NCBI GenBank assembly: GCA_964447205.1
Contig: CAYUSB010000015.1
Location: forward strand, 110,725 to 174,724
Length of the DNA: 64,000 nt
Origin: JAEUKH01 sp964447205
GTDB lineage: Bacteria > Myxococcota_A > Polyangia > Polyangiales > Ga0077539
Reading direction: 5' to 3'
Shown piece by piece: positions 20,083 through 28,951 of this stretch. The position numbers and the translations under genes are program-made. Numbering within the stretch: the stretch's first letter is position 1; each line of letters begins with the position of its first letter. The notes below the pieces were generated by a model. The model saw only the letters and a program-made list of their open reading frames with translations. It ran no database searches and was not told the DNA's origin.

Positions 20083-22380
20083 TCAGCGCCCGAGGCGCTG
20101 GAGGTACGCGATGAGGGCCACGAGTTGGGTGTCGGGGGCGACGGTGACGCCCTCGCGCTGAAGCTCCTGGGTGATCTGCTGCCCCTGGGTGGTGGCGTCG
20201 GCGGCGGCGGTCGAGACCTGGGCTGCCGTGTAGGGGACCCCGAGGGCCCGCATGGCGTCGACCTTGTCGTCGAGGCGCTCGGCGTCGTAGCGGGTGGTGG
20301 CCAGGTGCGGGTACGCGGGCATGTTCGACCCCAGCGAGGTGCTGCGCGGGTCGATCATGTGGCGGTAGTGCCAGAGGTGGGGGTACCGGCCGCCTTCGCG
20401 GGCGAGGTCGGGGCCCGTACGCTTCGATCCCCACTGGAAGGGGTGGTCGAAGATGCTCTGGTCGATGGTGGACGGGTCGCCGTAGCGCATGGTCTCCCAG
20501 CGCAGGGGGCGGATCATCTGCGAGTGGCAGTTGTAACAACCCTCCCGGAGGTATACGTCGCGGCCTTCGAGCTCGAGGGGGGTGTAGGGCCTCTGGCGGG
20601 TCTGCGACACCATGGTCTGGTTGGCCACGAGGCTCGGGACGAGCTCAAGCACACCCCCGACGAGCACGGCGAGCACGGTGAGGAGCGAGAAGATCAGGGC
20701 CCGGCCCTCGACGATGCGGTGCCAGGTGGTCTTCTTGGAGTCGCGGCCCATCTGGTGAGCGATCGTGCCGAAGACGGCCACGAAGACCGCGAGGCTGGCC
20801 ACGCTGATGCTGGCCACGTCGCTGAGGACGGCCACCGCGGCGAAGAGGGCCATCACCAGGGTCGACAGGATCACCGGGGCCCCGAAGGCGACCTTGTACC
20901 AGGGCACCTCGTCCTCGGCGTCGGGGGTGAGCTCGACGGCCTCGCCGTGCCCGTCGACGGCCTCGCCCGAGCGGGCCGTCTTGTAGAGGTTCCACGCCAT
21001 GAGGAAGAACCCGGCGAGGTAGAGGGTGCCCCCGAGGAGGCGGGTCCAGTACATGGGCCGCAGGGCCAGGAGGGTCTCGACGAAGCTCGGGTACTGCAGG
21101 GCCCCGCTGCCATCGACGGCCCGCCACATCAGGCCCTGGGTGATCCCGGCCACCCACATCGACACCACGTAGAGCAGGATCCCGACGGTCCCGATCCAGA
21201 AGTGCGCGTCGGCGGCCTTCTTCGAGTAGAGCTCGGTCCCCCACAGGCGCGGGACCATCCAGTAGAACATCCCCGCGGCCATGAAGCCGTTCCACCCGAG
21301 GGCTCCCTCGTGGACGTGGCCGACGATCCAGTCGGTGTAGTGAGCCAGGGCCGACACGCTCTTGATGCTGAGCAGGGGCCCCTCGAAGGTGGCCATCCCG
21401 TAGAAGGTCACCCCCGCCACGAAGAACTTCAGCACGGGGTCGGTCCGCACCTTGTCCCAGGCTCCGCGCAGGGTCAGCAGGCCGTTGAGCATCCCGCCCC
21501 AACTCGGGGCCCACAGCATGAGCGAGAAGACCACCCCGAGGTTTTGCGCCCAGTCGGGCAGGGCCGTGAAGAGGAGGTGGTGCGGCCCGGCCCAGATGTA
21601 CACGAACACCAGGGCCCAGAAGTGCACGATGCTGAGCCGGTACGAGTACACCGGCCTGCCGGCGGCCTTGGGCAGGAAGTAGTACATGATCCCCAGGACG
21701 GGGGTCGTGAGGAAGAAGGCCACCGCGTTGTGGCCGTACCACCACTGGGTGAGGGCGTCCTGCACTCCGCCGAAGAGGGAGTAGCTCTTGAAGAGCCCCA
21801 CCGGAATGGCAAGGTTGTTGACGATGTACAACACCGCGATGGTCACGATGGTCGCGATGTAGAACCACAGGGCCACGTAGAGGTGCCGCTCGCGGCGTTT
21901 GGCCAGGGTCCAGAAGAAGTTGAGGGCGAAGACCACCCAGACCACGACCACGGCGAGGTCGATGGGCCACTCGAGCTCCGCGTACTCCTTGCCCTGGGTC
22001 ATACCCAGGGGGAGGGTGACGGCCGCGGCCACGATGATGGCCTGCCAGCCCCAGAAGTGGATGCGGCCCAGGAGGTCGTGGGCCATGCGGGTGCGCAAGA
22101 GGCGCTGGGTGGAGTAGTAGATCCCCGCGAAGAGCATGTTGCCCACGAACGCGAAGATCACCGCGTTGGTGTGCAGGGGTCGAAGGCGGCCGAAGGTGAG
22201 GTAGGGGCCGACGTTGGCGGGGTGCCAGGCGAGCTGGAGGGCCACGAGGACGCCCACCAGCATCCCGACGATGCCCCACACGACCGAGGCCGTGACGAAC
22301 ATACGCGCCAGCGCATCGTCGTAGACAAACTTCACCCGCTGCCCCTCGGGCACCGGGCGATACGCGCTCTCCGAACTCAT
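20083..22380 (-). CDS. ccoN: cbb3-type cytochrome c oxidase, fused subunits I and II (CcoN-CcoO)
   Basis: 765 residues. Residues 1 to about 480 are CcoN: about 12 TM helices with haem-copper ligands in RPLHTNAVIFAF, WWYGHNAVAFFL, GPHHLLFTALPDW and VGHVHEGALGWNG. After a charged linker (about 490-505) two hydrophobic segments and a TM helix lead into CcoO (about 550-765), with one haem c site REGCYNCHSQMIRPLRWE and the axial-Met segment SNMPAYPHLA. CcoN and CcoO are usually separate adjacent genes; here they form one continuous frame with no internal stop. The enzyme reduces oxygen with high affinity in the inner membrane. Its ATG overlaps the ccoS stop (ATGA), so expression is coupled. Confidence 0.95.
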   Translation of the reverse strand: MSSESAYRPVPEGQRVKFVYDDALARMFVTASVVWGIVGMLVGVLVALQLAWHPANVGPYLTFGRLRPLHTNAVIFAFVGNMLFAGIYYSTQRLLRTRMAHDLLGRIHFWGWQAIIVAAAVTLPLGMTQGKEYAELEWPIDLAVVVVWVVFALNFFWTLAKRRERHLYVALWFYIATIVTIAVLYIVNNLAIPVGLFKSYSLFGGVQDALTQWWYGHNAVAFFLTTPVLGIMYYFLPKAAGRPVYSYRLSIVHFWALVFVYIWAGPHHLLFTALPDWAQNLGVVFSLMLWAPSWGGMLNGLLTLRGAWDKVRTDPVLKFFVAGVTFYGMATFEGPLLSIKSVSALAHYTDWIVGHVHEGALGWNGFMAAGMFYWMVPRLWGTELYSKKAADAHFWIGTVGILLYVVSMWVAGITQGLMWRAVDGSGALQYPSFVETLLALRPMYWTRLLGGTLYLAGFFLMAWNLYKTARSGEAVDGHGEAVELTPDAEDEVPWYKVAFGAPVILSTLVMALFAAVAVLSDVASISVASLAVFVAVFGTIAHQMGRDSKKTTWHRIVEGRALIFSLLTVLAVLVGGVLELVPSLVANQTMVSQTRQRPYTPLELEGRDVYLREGCYNCHSQMIRPLRWETMRYGDPSTIDQSIFDHPFQWGSKRTGPDLAREGGRYPHLWHYRHMIDPRSTSLGSNMPAYPHLATTRYDAERLDDKVDAMRALGVPYTAAQVSTAAADATTQGQQITQELQREGVTVAPDTQLVALIAYLQRLGR

Positions 22381-22580
22381 GACGACCTCATGTCCTCTCC
22401 GTGATGCGACGCCGCCGGGGCCGCGGGGGCACTCCGGGGGGCGTCGTCTTCTGCGATGGCCAACAGGGCGATGCGATCGGCGAACTCCACGTCCCGACCG
22501 CGCACCATGTGGCCGAACATCAGCAAGGCCCCTGCCAGCAGCATGAGGCCCACAAACGCGAGCAATACGATCACCTCCAC
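22377..22580 (-). CDS. ccoS: cbb3 oxidase maturation protein CcoS
   Basis: 67 residues from GTG 22580, preceded by GGGGAGG at 5 nt. There is one N-terminal TM helix (MEVIVLLAFVGLMLLAGALL), then GHMVRGRDVEFADRIALLA and a tail that is His/Ala-rich. The helix followed by a DVEFxDRI-type segment matches CcoS, needed for cofactor insertion into CcoN. It overlaps ccoI by 10 nt and ccoNO by 4 nt. Confidence 0.85.
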   Translation of the reverse strand: MEVIVLLAFVGLMLLAGALLMFGHMVRGRDVEFADRIALLAIAEDDAPRSAPAAPAASHHGEDMRSS

Positions 22581-25009
22581 GACCACCTCCCCGACCCGAG
22601 CGACGCGACCGTCATGGCCACGATGGACAGCGAAGTGACCGGCATGAGCACCGCGCAGCGCAGGGGGGTCATCCACCCCGCGAGCGACAGCCCCACCGCC
22701 GCCACGTTGTAGACCGTGGCCAGCCCCAGGGTGCGGCGCAGCACCCGTTGCAGGGCGCGCGCCCCGTGCAGGGCGTCCCGCACGGGCTGCACACCCGGGG
22801 TGACAAACCACCCGTCGGTTCGGGCGGGCAGGAAGGGGCGGTCGAGGGCGGGGGTGAGCGAGCAGAAGGCGGCCTCGACAGCCTGGGCGTCGTTGACCCC
22901 GTCGCCCACCATGAGGGTGTCTCTGCGGTCGTGGGCGGCCACCCAGGCGGCCTTGGCCTCGGGAGACATCCCGCCGAGGCATCGGTCGGGGGCCACACCG
23001 AGCGAGGCGGCCATCGCGGCGGCCCGATCGGGGGCGTCGCCCGAGAGGATCCACACGGGGTACCCCTCGGACTGCAGGGCCTCGACCTCGGCCCGGGCGT
23101 CGTGGCGTCGCTCCTCGTCGGTGTCAAACCGCGCCCGAAGGACACCGCCCCGGACCAGGACCAGGCCGGGTCCCGCGTCGGGTCCGAGGGCCCAGGCGGC
23201 CCGCCCGAGGCGCCACACGACCACGCCCTCGTCGAGCTCGACCCCCGACCCGGGGACCTCCCGCACCCGGGCCGTGGCGTCCCAGACGACGTCGTGACCG
23301 CGGTCTTCGAGGGCCCGGCGTACGGCCACGCTGTGCGGGTGGGTGCTGCGGGCGCAGAGGTTGTAGAGGGACCCGAGGTCGCCGGAGGACAGACCGTCGA
23401 GGACGGACGGGTCGCGCAGGGTGAGGGAGCCGGTGGTGAGGGTTCCGGTCTTGTCGAAGAGGACGTGGCGGACCTGGGGGAGTCGGTCGAGCAGGCTCGG
23501 GCTCCGCACGAAGAGTCCGCGCCGCCGAAGCCCCGACTGTACGAGCTCGTAGGCCATTGGGGACGCGATCCCGAACGCACACGGACAGGTCACCACCAGC
23601 ACCGCCGTGGCCACCTCCAGGGCCCGGGGGATGTCTCCCGTCACCACCGCCCAGGCCACAAACCCGACGGTCGCGAGGGTGAGCACCGCGGCCACCCACA
23701 CCGCCGTCACCCGCTGCCACCACGGGGTCGTCCGGGCCTGGTCAGGGGCCTGCACCGGGGCCCGCAGGAGGGACGGCAGGGCCGACCCGGCGAAGTCCTC
23801 GGCCGCTACAGCCGTTGTGGCCGACTCGCCCGCGTTGAAGGCCCCGGCCGGGGCCGTAGCGCCCGCGGCGTAACCGCACGGGGCCGACTCGCCCGAGATC
23901 CAGTCGAGCCGCAGGGTAGCGTCGGCCTGGAGGGTCGCATCCACCGCGAAGAGGTCGCCCGGGGGCACCGCGAGGAGGTCGCCCTTGCGCACCTCGGCCA
24001 CCCGTACGACCACGAGCCGACCGCCCTCGAGGCGACGCACGAGGAGGTTCTCTACGCCGTCGTCGGCCAGGAGGCGGGCCCGGTTTTGCGACAAGACCCG
24101 CTCTTGCAGCCACCGCCCGACGAGCATCAGGGCCGTAAAGGTAGCCAGGGTGTCGAAATAGGCCCCCCGGGACCGCTCGGCGAAGAAGGCCCAGGTCGAG
24201 CCCCCGAACGCCAGAAGGAGCCCCACGGAGATGGGCACGTCCAGGTGCAAGACCCCCCGGCGCAAGGCCCCGTAGGCCCCGCGGAAGAAGACCGGGCCCC
24301 CCACCAGGACGCTCGCCCCCGCGATCGCAAAGGCCAGCCAGCGGAAGAGCTCGTACACGGGCCCCGAGACCAGCCCAAAGTACAGGGGCACGGAGAAGAG
24401 CATCGCGTTCATCATCAGGGCGAGGGCCACCCCCATGCGGAACACGAGGCCCGACCCGTCGGGCAGGGCGTCGCGCCGCGGCGGCCCGAGCCGGTACCCG
24501 CAGGCCTCGACGTCGGCGACAAACGCCCGCAGGTCGAACGCGCGGGTCACCCGCAGCTCGATGCGCCCCCGGGCGGGGTTGACCTCGGCGGAGATCCCGC
24601 CCCCACACGACTTCGACCGGCGTGTGAAGAGTTCCTCCTGGAGCCACACGCACGCCGCGCAGTGGAGCCCCTGGACGTCGAGCTCCAGCCGCGTGACCCC
24701 GTCGGACTCTCGGAGTTGTGCGGCCATCACCTCCAGCCAGGAGGCGTCGCGGGGGCCAGCCTGGGCGGCCACGGGAGCGCCCTCGCCTCCCCCGAGGGTG
24801 TAGTACCGCCCGAGCCCCTCCCGCATCAGCACCGCATGCACGGCCCGACACCCCAGACAACAAAACCGGTCCCTCGCCCCCGCCGGAACCGCCGACCCAC
24901 AATGCAGACACCCCGCCCCGGCCGCCTCCGCCGCGGGCCACCCGACCGTCGCCCCCCCTGTCATCGTCGCCCCGTCGCCCCGTCCCATCCGCTCCGGCCC
25001 TGTAACCAT
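22571..25009 (-). CDS. ccoI: Copper-translocating P-type ATPase CcoI (CopA2-like)
   Basis: 812 residues from ATG 25009, preceded by GAAGGGGGC. The order is an N-terminal zinc-ribbon-like CLHCGS...CCLGC, a heavy-metal-associated domain with GLHCAACVW, six or more TM helices including the metal site TCPCAFGIASP, the phosphorylation motif DKTGTLTTG, HPHS, GDGVNDAQAVEAA and final helices. CcoI exports copper to the periplasmic side for CuB of cbb3 oxidase. It leads the cbb3 operon and is divergent from a SafE-type membrane protein over 230 bp. The longer upstream frame is low complexity and lacks family similarity. Confidence 0.95.
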   Translation of the reverse strand: MVTGPERMGRGDGATMTGGATVGWPAAEAAGAGCLHCGSAVPAGARDRFCCLGCRAVHAVLMREGLGRYYTLGGGEGAPVAAQAGPRDASWLEVMAAQLRESDGVTRLELDVQGLHCAACVWLQEELFTRRSKSCGGGISAEVNPARGRIELRVTRAFDLRAFVADVEACGYRLGPPRRDALPDGSGLVFRMGVALALMMNAMLFSVPLYFGLVSGPVYELFRWLAFAIAGASVLVGGPVFFRGAYGALRRGVLHLDVPISVGLLLAFGGSTWAFFAERSRGAYFDTLATFTALMLVGRWLQERVLSQNRARLLADDGVENLLVRRLEGGRLVVVRVAEVRKGDLLAVPPGDLFAVDATLQADATLRLDWISGESAPCGYAAGATAPAGAFNAGESATTAVAAEDFAGSALPSLLRAPVQAPDQARTTPWWQRVTAVWVAAVLTLATVGFVAWAVVTGDIPRALEVATAVLVVTCPCAFGIASPMAYELVQSGLRRRGLFVRSPSLLDRLPQVRHVLFDKTGTLTTGSLTLRDPSVLDGLSSGDLGSLYNLCARSTHPHSVAVRRALEDRGHDVVWDATARVREVPGSGVELDEGVVVWRLGRAAWALGPDAGPGLVLVRGGVLRARFDTDEERRHDARAEVEALQSEGYPVWILSGDAPDRAAAMAASLGVAPDRCLGGMSPEAKAAWVAAHDRRDTLMVGDGVNDAQAVEAAFCSLTPALDRPFLPARTDGWFVTPGVQPVRDALHGARALQRVLRRTLGLATVYNVAAVGLSLAGWMTPLRCAVLMPVTSLSIVAMTVASLGSGRWSWR

Positions 25010-25239
25010 CAACCCGCCCCCTTCGCAGCCCCCGTGCCAATCCCCCCGGGGCCGCACATCTCGCGCTCCGCACGGCATTGCCCCCGATGCTCTCCCGGCC
25101 CGCACTCCAAGCACGGAGCGCGCCCTGCGCACATCGATCGCGCACATCCGGGCCCCGGGGCGATCGCCTCCCGTCGGACCTCCCGGGCCTGGGCGAGACG
25201 GGGCCTTCGGCACTGGCCTTGCTGGCAGGCCCTGCCACG

Positions 25240-25950
25240 ATGGAGCTGCTCGTCGCCCTCACCGCGGGATCGGCCGCGGGCATCGCCTCGACGGCCCACT
25301 GCGCGGCCATGTGTGGCCCCCTGGCCCTCGGGGCCTGCGGCGACCTTCGTCCGAGCGTGGCCCCGGCCCTGCGGTACGGCCTCGCCCGCCTCGGGGCCTA
25401 CGCCGTCACGGGCACCCTCGCCGGAGCCCTCGGGGGGGCCCTGCTCCGCCCGCTCCACGGGACCCCGCTACACGCCGTGGCCGCCGTGGCCGCCGGCCTC
25501 GCCCTGGCCCTGTCCGCCCTGCGCCTGCTGCGGTCTTCCCCCGCCCCGGGGAAGGGTCCGTCTCTCGTGCCCCTGGGGCGAAGGGCCCCGTCCAAGGCCC
25601 GGGCCTGGGGGATGGGGGTCCTCACGGCCCTGCTGCCGTGTGGGGCCTCCGCGGCGGCCCTGCTCCTCGCGGCTTCCACGGGATCGGCCCTGCACGGAGG
25701 AGCCTCCATGACGGCCTTCGCCCTCGCCTCGGTCCCGGGCCTCGCGGCCGTCTTCGCGTCGTCCCGCCTCGGGGCCTCGTCCCCCCTCGGGCCGTGGCTC
25801 CATCGCCGACGGCCCCTGGTGGCCGCGGCCCTGATGGGGGCGGCGTTGCTCACGGCCTCGCGGCCGTGGAGAATGGAGCGGGAGGGGTGTCACTGTCACC
25901 GTCCGCCGACCCCCTCCGCCCTCACTCCAACCCACCAGAGTCCATCATGA
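25240..25950 (+). CDS. SafE/DsbD_2-type membrane protein (sulfite exporter TauE/SafE family)
   Basis: 236 residues from ATG 25240. About six hydrophobic segments are visible, with the family signatures STAHCAAMCGPLAL near the N-terminus and VLTALLPCGASAAALLLA mid-protein, followed by a Cys/His C-terminus (EREGCHCHRPP). This DsbD_2 family is commonly encoded beside cbb3 oxidase genes, where it is thought to help with copper handling or cytochrome assembly. The conserved Cys in the helices and the terminal CHCH fit metal binding, but transport has not been shown. It is divergent from ccoI and its stop overlaps the next start (ATGA). Confidence 0.82.
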   Translation: MELLVALTAGSAAGIASTAHCAAMCGPLALGACGDLRPSVAPALRYGLARLGAYAVTGTLAGALGGALLRPLHGTPLHAVAAVAAGLALALSALRLLRSSPAPGKGPSLVPLGRRAPSKARAWGMGVLTALLPCGASAAALLLAASTGSALHGGASMTAFALASVPGLAAVFASSRLGASSPLGPWLHRRRPLVAAALMGAALLTASRPWRMEREGCHCHRPPTPSALTPTHQSPS

Positions 25951-26366
25951 CTACACTCCTCGTCGCCCTCGATTCCTCCTCGGTCTCCCAGAAGGTCTTG
26001 GAGGCCGCCGTGGCCCAGGCCCGCAGCCTCGGGGCCACCCTCACCCTCTTGCGGGCCGTGGGCCTGCCCACCGAGCTCCCCCTGGAGGCCTACGCCATGT
26101 CCCCCGACAGCGTGGCCGAGCTCCTCGTCAAGGCCGGCAAGGTCGAGCTCGGACGGCAGGCCGAGACCCTGCCTCCGGGCATGCTCCGGGAGACCCTCGC
26201 CGAGGTCGGGGTCCCCTGGCGCGTGATCTGCGACACCGCCACCCGGCTCGACGCCGCCATGATCGTGCTCGGGGCCCACGGCCACCGCCTCCTCGACGGC
26301 CTCGTCGGCACCACCACCACCCGCGTGGTCAATCACGCCGATCGCCCCGTCCTGGTCGTGCGCTGA
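25947..26366 (+). CDS. Universal stress protein (UspA family)
   Basis: 139 residues with the UspA fold: an N-terminal strand TLLVALDSSSVSQKVLEAA, a central segment and a C-terminal nucleotide-binding signature IVLGAHGHRLLDGLVGTTTTRVV ending DRPVLVVR. The G-2x-G-9x-G(S/T) ATP motif is close to GAHGHRLLDGLVGTTT, so ATP binding is likely. It overlaps the SafE-like gene by 4 nt and precedes an oxygen-sensor kinase, suggesting a role in redox or energy stress. Cytoplasmic. Confidence 0.9.
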   Translation: MTTLLVALDSSSVSQKVLEAAVAQARSLGATLTLLRAVGLPTELPLEAYAMSPDSVAELLVKAGKVELGRQAETLPPGMLRETLAEVGVPWRVICDTATRLDAAMIVLGAHGHRLLDGLVGTTTTRVVNHADRPVLVVR

Positions 26367-26434
26367 CCCGCCCCAAACCCGACAGACCTCGATCCGTCGG
26401 CGGGTTGGCCCTTCCGCCCGCCGATTCTTGGCGT

Positions 26435-26440
26435 TATATC
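26435..26440 (+). promoter_or_regulatory. -10-like element of the globin-kinase operon
   Basis: TATATC, 7 nt before GTG 26448, without a Shine-Dalgarno sequence. It suggests that the kinase-regulator pair has its own, nearly leaderless promoter. Confidence 0.4.
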
Positions 26441-26447
26441 CCAGGGC

Positions 26448-27680
26448 GTGACGGTCTCTGACAGCACGCCCTCCCTGGACACGGCCCACCCAGAAGCCTC
26501 CCATGGCGAGCATGTGTTCGAAGAGATCAAGCGGTATGTAGGCTTCTCGGCGGTCGACGAGGCCTGCCTCCTGGCCCTCGGTCCCCGGGTCGAGCCCCAG
26601 GCCGGTCGCATCATCGACGACTTCTACGCCCACATCCTCGACCACGACGACGCCTCGACCGTGATCACGGGGGGCGAGGCCCAGGTCGCCCGGCTCAAGG
26701 GCACCCTCATCCTGTGGCTGCGCAAGCTCTTCCTCGGCCCCTGGGACATGTCCTACTACGAGCAGCGGGCCCGCATCGGCCGCCGCCACGTCGCGATCAA
26801 CCTCCCGCAGCAGTACATGTTTACCGCGGTCAACGTGATCCGGGGGCACCTCCTGGAGGTCGTGCAGGAGACGGCCGCGTCGCCCGAGGCCGCCCGCCTG
26901 GAGACCCACGCGGTCAACCGCCTCCTCGACATCGAGCTCGCGGTGATGCTCCACACCTACCGCGAGGACTACATCGCCCAACTCCAGCGGGGCGAGCGCC
27001 TGGCCACCTTCGGGCAGTTTGTGGCCTCCATCGCTCACGAGCTGCGCAACCCCCTCGGGGTCATCGAGTCGTCGCTCTTCCTCGTGCGCAGACGCCTGCC
27101 CGAGGCCCCCGAGGGCGTCGCCCGGCACCTCGACAAGATCCAAAACCAGGTCGACCGCTCCAACCGGATCATCGTCAGCCTGCTTGACCTCGTCCGCGAC
27201 GGCCCCCACCGCCCCCGGGCCTGCGTCCCCGCCGAGCTCCTGCACATCGCCCAGGAGACCCGCCACGGCGAGCACCCCGAGCGCCTCGAGCTCGACCTCG
27301 ACCCCCTGGCCGCTCAGCCCGTGCTCTGGGCCGACCCCGAGCACACCCTCCGGATCCTCGTCAACCTGATTGACAACGCCTTCGAGGCCGCGAGCGAGCA
27401 CGGCCCCGGGGCGGTGCGGGTGGAGTGCCGGATCGACCCCGAGGCCGTGCGGTTCCGGGTGAGCGACAGCGGACCGGGCATCGACTCGAGCGTACAAGCT
27501 CGGCTATTCGAGCCCCTGGTGACCACCAAGGCCCGAGGAATCGGGTTGGGCCTCGCACTTTGTCGGCGGCTTGCCGAACGAAACCGCGGTACGGTGCAGC
27601 TCGTGAAAGGTCCCCTGTCCGGGGCCTGCTTCGAGCTGGCCCTGCCACGGGCCCAGCCGGGTGCAGAGGAGACGCCGTGA
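26448..27680 (+). CDS. Globin-coupled sensor histidine kinase (protoglobin-HisKA-HATPase)
   Basis: 410 residues. Residues 22-180 are a protoglobin-type sensor: FEEIKRYVGFSAVDE, FYAHILDHDD and the proximal-haem His114 in RIGRRHVAINLPQQYMF. A short coiled region leads to HisKA with phospho-acceptor His197 (SIAHELRNPLGVIESS) and a HATPase_c domain with N box LVNLIDNAFEAA, G1 DSGPGI, and G2 GIGLGLALC. There is no TM segment, so it is a soluble sensor of oxygen or another diatomic gas that passes phosphate to the response regulator encoded next (overlap GTGA). The location beside the cbb3 oxidase operon suggests oxygen control of respiration; the actual targets are not visible. Confidence 0.9.
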   Translation: MTVSDSTPSLDTAHPEASHGEHVFEEIKRYVGFSAVDEACLLALGPRVEPQAGRIIDDFYAHILDHDDASTVITGGEAQVARLKGTLILWLRKLFLGPWDMSYYEQRARIGRRHVAINLPQQYMFTAVNVIRGHLLEVVQETAASPEAARLETHAVNRLLDIELAVMLHTYREDYIAQLQRGERLATFGQFVASIAHELRNPLGVIESSLFLVRRRLPEAPEGVARHLDKIQNQVDRSNRIIVSLLDLVRDGPHRPRACVPAELLHIAQETRHGEHPERLELDLDPLAAQPVLWADPEHTLRILVNLIDNAFEAASEHGPGAVRVECRIDPEAVRFRVSDSGPGIDSSVQARLFEPLVTTKARGIGLGLALCRRLAERNRGTVQLVKGPLSGACFELALPRAQPGAEETP

Positions 27681-28063
27681 CCACCCCCCCCGTCGACAGC
27701 CAGATACGCAGGGTCCTCGTGGTCGATGACAACCGCGACCTCGCGGAGAATCTGGTGGAGATCCTCGACGAGCACGGCTTCCTCGCCGACCTCTTCGACG
27801 ACCCCCGGCGGGCTGTCCTGGCCTTCGTCCCGGGGCGCTACTACATCGCCCTCCTCGACCTGAAGATGCCCTGGATGGACGGGGTCGAGCTGTTTCGCGA
27901 GCTCCGCCGCCACGACCCCACCCTCGCCGCCGTGGCCCTCACCGCCTACTGCAACGACGACCGGGTGCGGGCGGCCCTGCTCGAAGGGGTGGCCCAGGTC
28001 CTGGCCAAGCCCGTCGACACCGACTCCCTGCTCGCCGCCGTGGCCCAGGCCCACGCGGCCTGA
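27677..28063 (+). CDS. Single-domain response regulator
   Basis: 128 residues, receiver domain only. The acidic pocket is DD at 17-18, phospho-acceptor Asp61 lies in ALLDLKMPWMDG, the switch Thr is in VALTAY and the conserved Lys in LAKPVDTD. There is no output domain, so it works by protein contact or as a phosphotransfer intermediate. The GTG start overlaps the kinase stop by 4 nt, making it the evident partner of the globin-coupled kinase. Confidence 0.92.
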   Translation: MTTPPVDSQIRRVLVVDDNRDLAENLVEILDEHGFLADLFDDPRRAVLAFVPGRYYIALLDLKMPWMDGVELFRELRRHDPTLAAVALTAYCNDDRVRAALLEGVAQVLAKPVDTDSLLAAVAQAHAA

Positions 28064-28099
28064 TCGGGTCGCCAGTTCCCCACTGGGGCGCGGGAAGAG

Positions 28100-28105
28100 T
28101 ACACT
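28100..28105 (+). promoter_or_regulatory. -10-like element of the PH-domain gene
   Basis: TACACT in the context GTACACTCCCG, 10 nt before ATG 28116, no Shine-Dalgarno sequence. The same GTAnnCTCCCG block precedes the starts at 30325 and 60263. Confidence 0.45.
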
Positions 28106-28115
28106 CCCGTCCGTC

Positions 28116-28640
28116 ATGACCGCCCCCTCCACCGCCGCCGATTCCCTCCCCGAGGCCCGGATGCTCTACGGGGCCACCCCCTCGTGGCGCGTCCATTTCG
28201 CGCGCTACCTGGGGGCCCTGGCCTGCGCCCTCGGGGCCCTCGCGGCCGTAGGGGTGTACTTCTCCGTCACCCCACACCCGGGCCTCTTCGTCGGGGCGGC
28301 CGTTGGCTCGGTCGTCGGCCTGTGGCTCTACCTCGGCGGGGAGCTCCGTCGGCGGGCCACCCACTACCGCATCAGCACCCGCACCATCGACATCGAGCAG
28401 GGGGTCTTGTCGAGGCGCATCGACACCCTGCAGCTCTGGCGGGTGCGCGACGTGATGTTCGAGCAGACCCTGCCCGAGCGGCTCCTGGGGATCGGGCGCA
28501 TCCGGGTCATCACCCACGACCGCTCGACCCCCGACCTGACGCTCAAGGGCCTGCCCGACGCCCGGCTGCTCTTCGAGAAGATGAAGGCGGCCGTTGAAGG
28601 GGCCCGCCGCGAGGGCAACGTCATGGGGATGGTCGAGTGA
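28116..28640 (+). CDS. PH domain-containing membrane protein (bPH_2 family)
   Basis: 174 residues. Two TM helices lie at about residues 27-75 (YLGALACALGALAAVGVYFS and LFVGAAVGSVVGLWLYLG). A C-terminal bacterial PH domain follows, with the diagnostic pattern HYRISTRTIDIEQGVLSRR, DTLQLWRVRDV and LGIGRIRVITHD. Members resemble YdbS/YdbT; they are inner-membrane proteins with the PH fold in the cytoplasm, function unproven. It starts a three-gene run with 4-nt overlaps (next at 28637, then 28948). Confidence 0.85.
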   Translation: MTAPSTAADSLPEARMLYGATPSWRVHFARYLGALACALGALAAVGVYFSVTPHPGLFVGAAVGSVVGLWLYLGGELRRRATHYRISTRTIDIEQGVLSRRIDTLQLWRVRDVMFEQTLPERLLGIGRIRVITHDRSTPDLTLKGLPDARLLFEKMKAAVEGARREGNVMGMVE

Positions 28641-28951
28641 ACCCCGTGGCCTACACGGTCCGCGCGACCCTCGCCGACCCCGCCGTGGCCGACGCCTGGA
28701 TCGCGTGGCTGCGGGACGTCCACCTCACGGAGGTCCTGGCCGCCGGGGCCCTCGACTGCGAGGTCCTGCGCGGCGAGCTCGACGACGGGGGGGTGTACTG
28801 CGAGGTGCGGTACCACTTCACCGACGCCACCGCCTTCGCCCGATACGAGCGCGAGGAGGCTCCCCGCCTGCGCGACGAGGCAGCCCGGCGGTTTGCCCCC
28901 GAGGCCATCCGGTACACCCGCTGGGTCGCCCCCGTGGTGCTGCGACGATGA
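28637..28951 (+). CDS. DUF4286 family protein
   Basis: 104 residues from a GTG overlapping the upstream stop. The pattern AWIAWLRDVHLTEVLAAGALDCEVLRG, then VYCEVRYHFTDATAFARYEREEAPRLRDEAARRF, is that of the small DUF4286 family, which has a dimeric alpha/beta-barrel-like fold. The biochemical role is unknown. Cytoplasmic, with no signal. Confidence 0.8.
   Translation: MNPVAYTVRATLADPAVADAWIAWLRDVHLTEVLAAGALDCEVLRGELDDGGVYCEVRYHFTDATAFARYEREEAPRLRDEAARRFAPEAIRYTRWVAPVVLRR

Noticed and set aside
25010..25239. An FNR/ANR box between ccoI and the SafE-like gene
   Set aside because: I searched for TTGAT-N4-ATCAA or close variants and saw only a lone half-site-like CATCAA; nothing symmetric.
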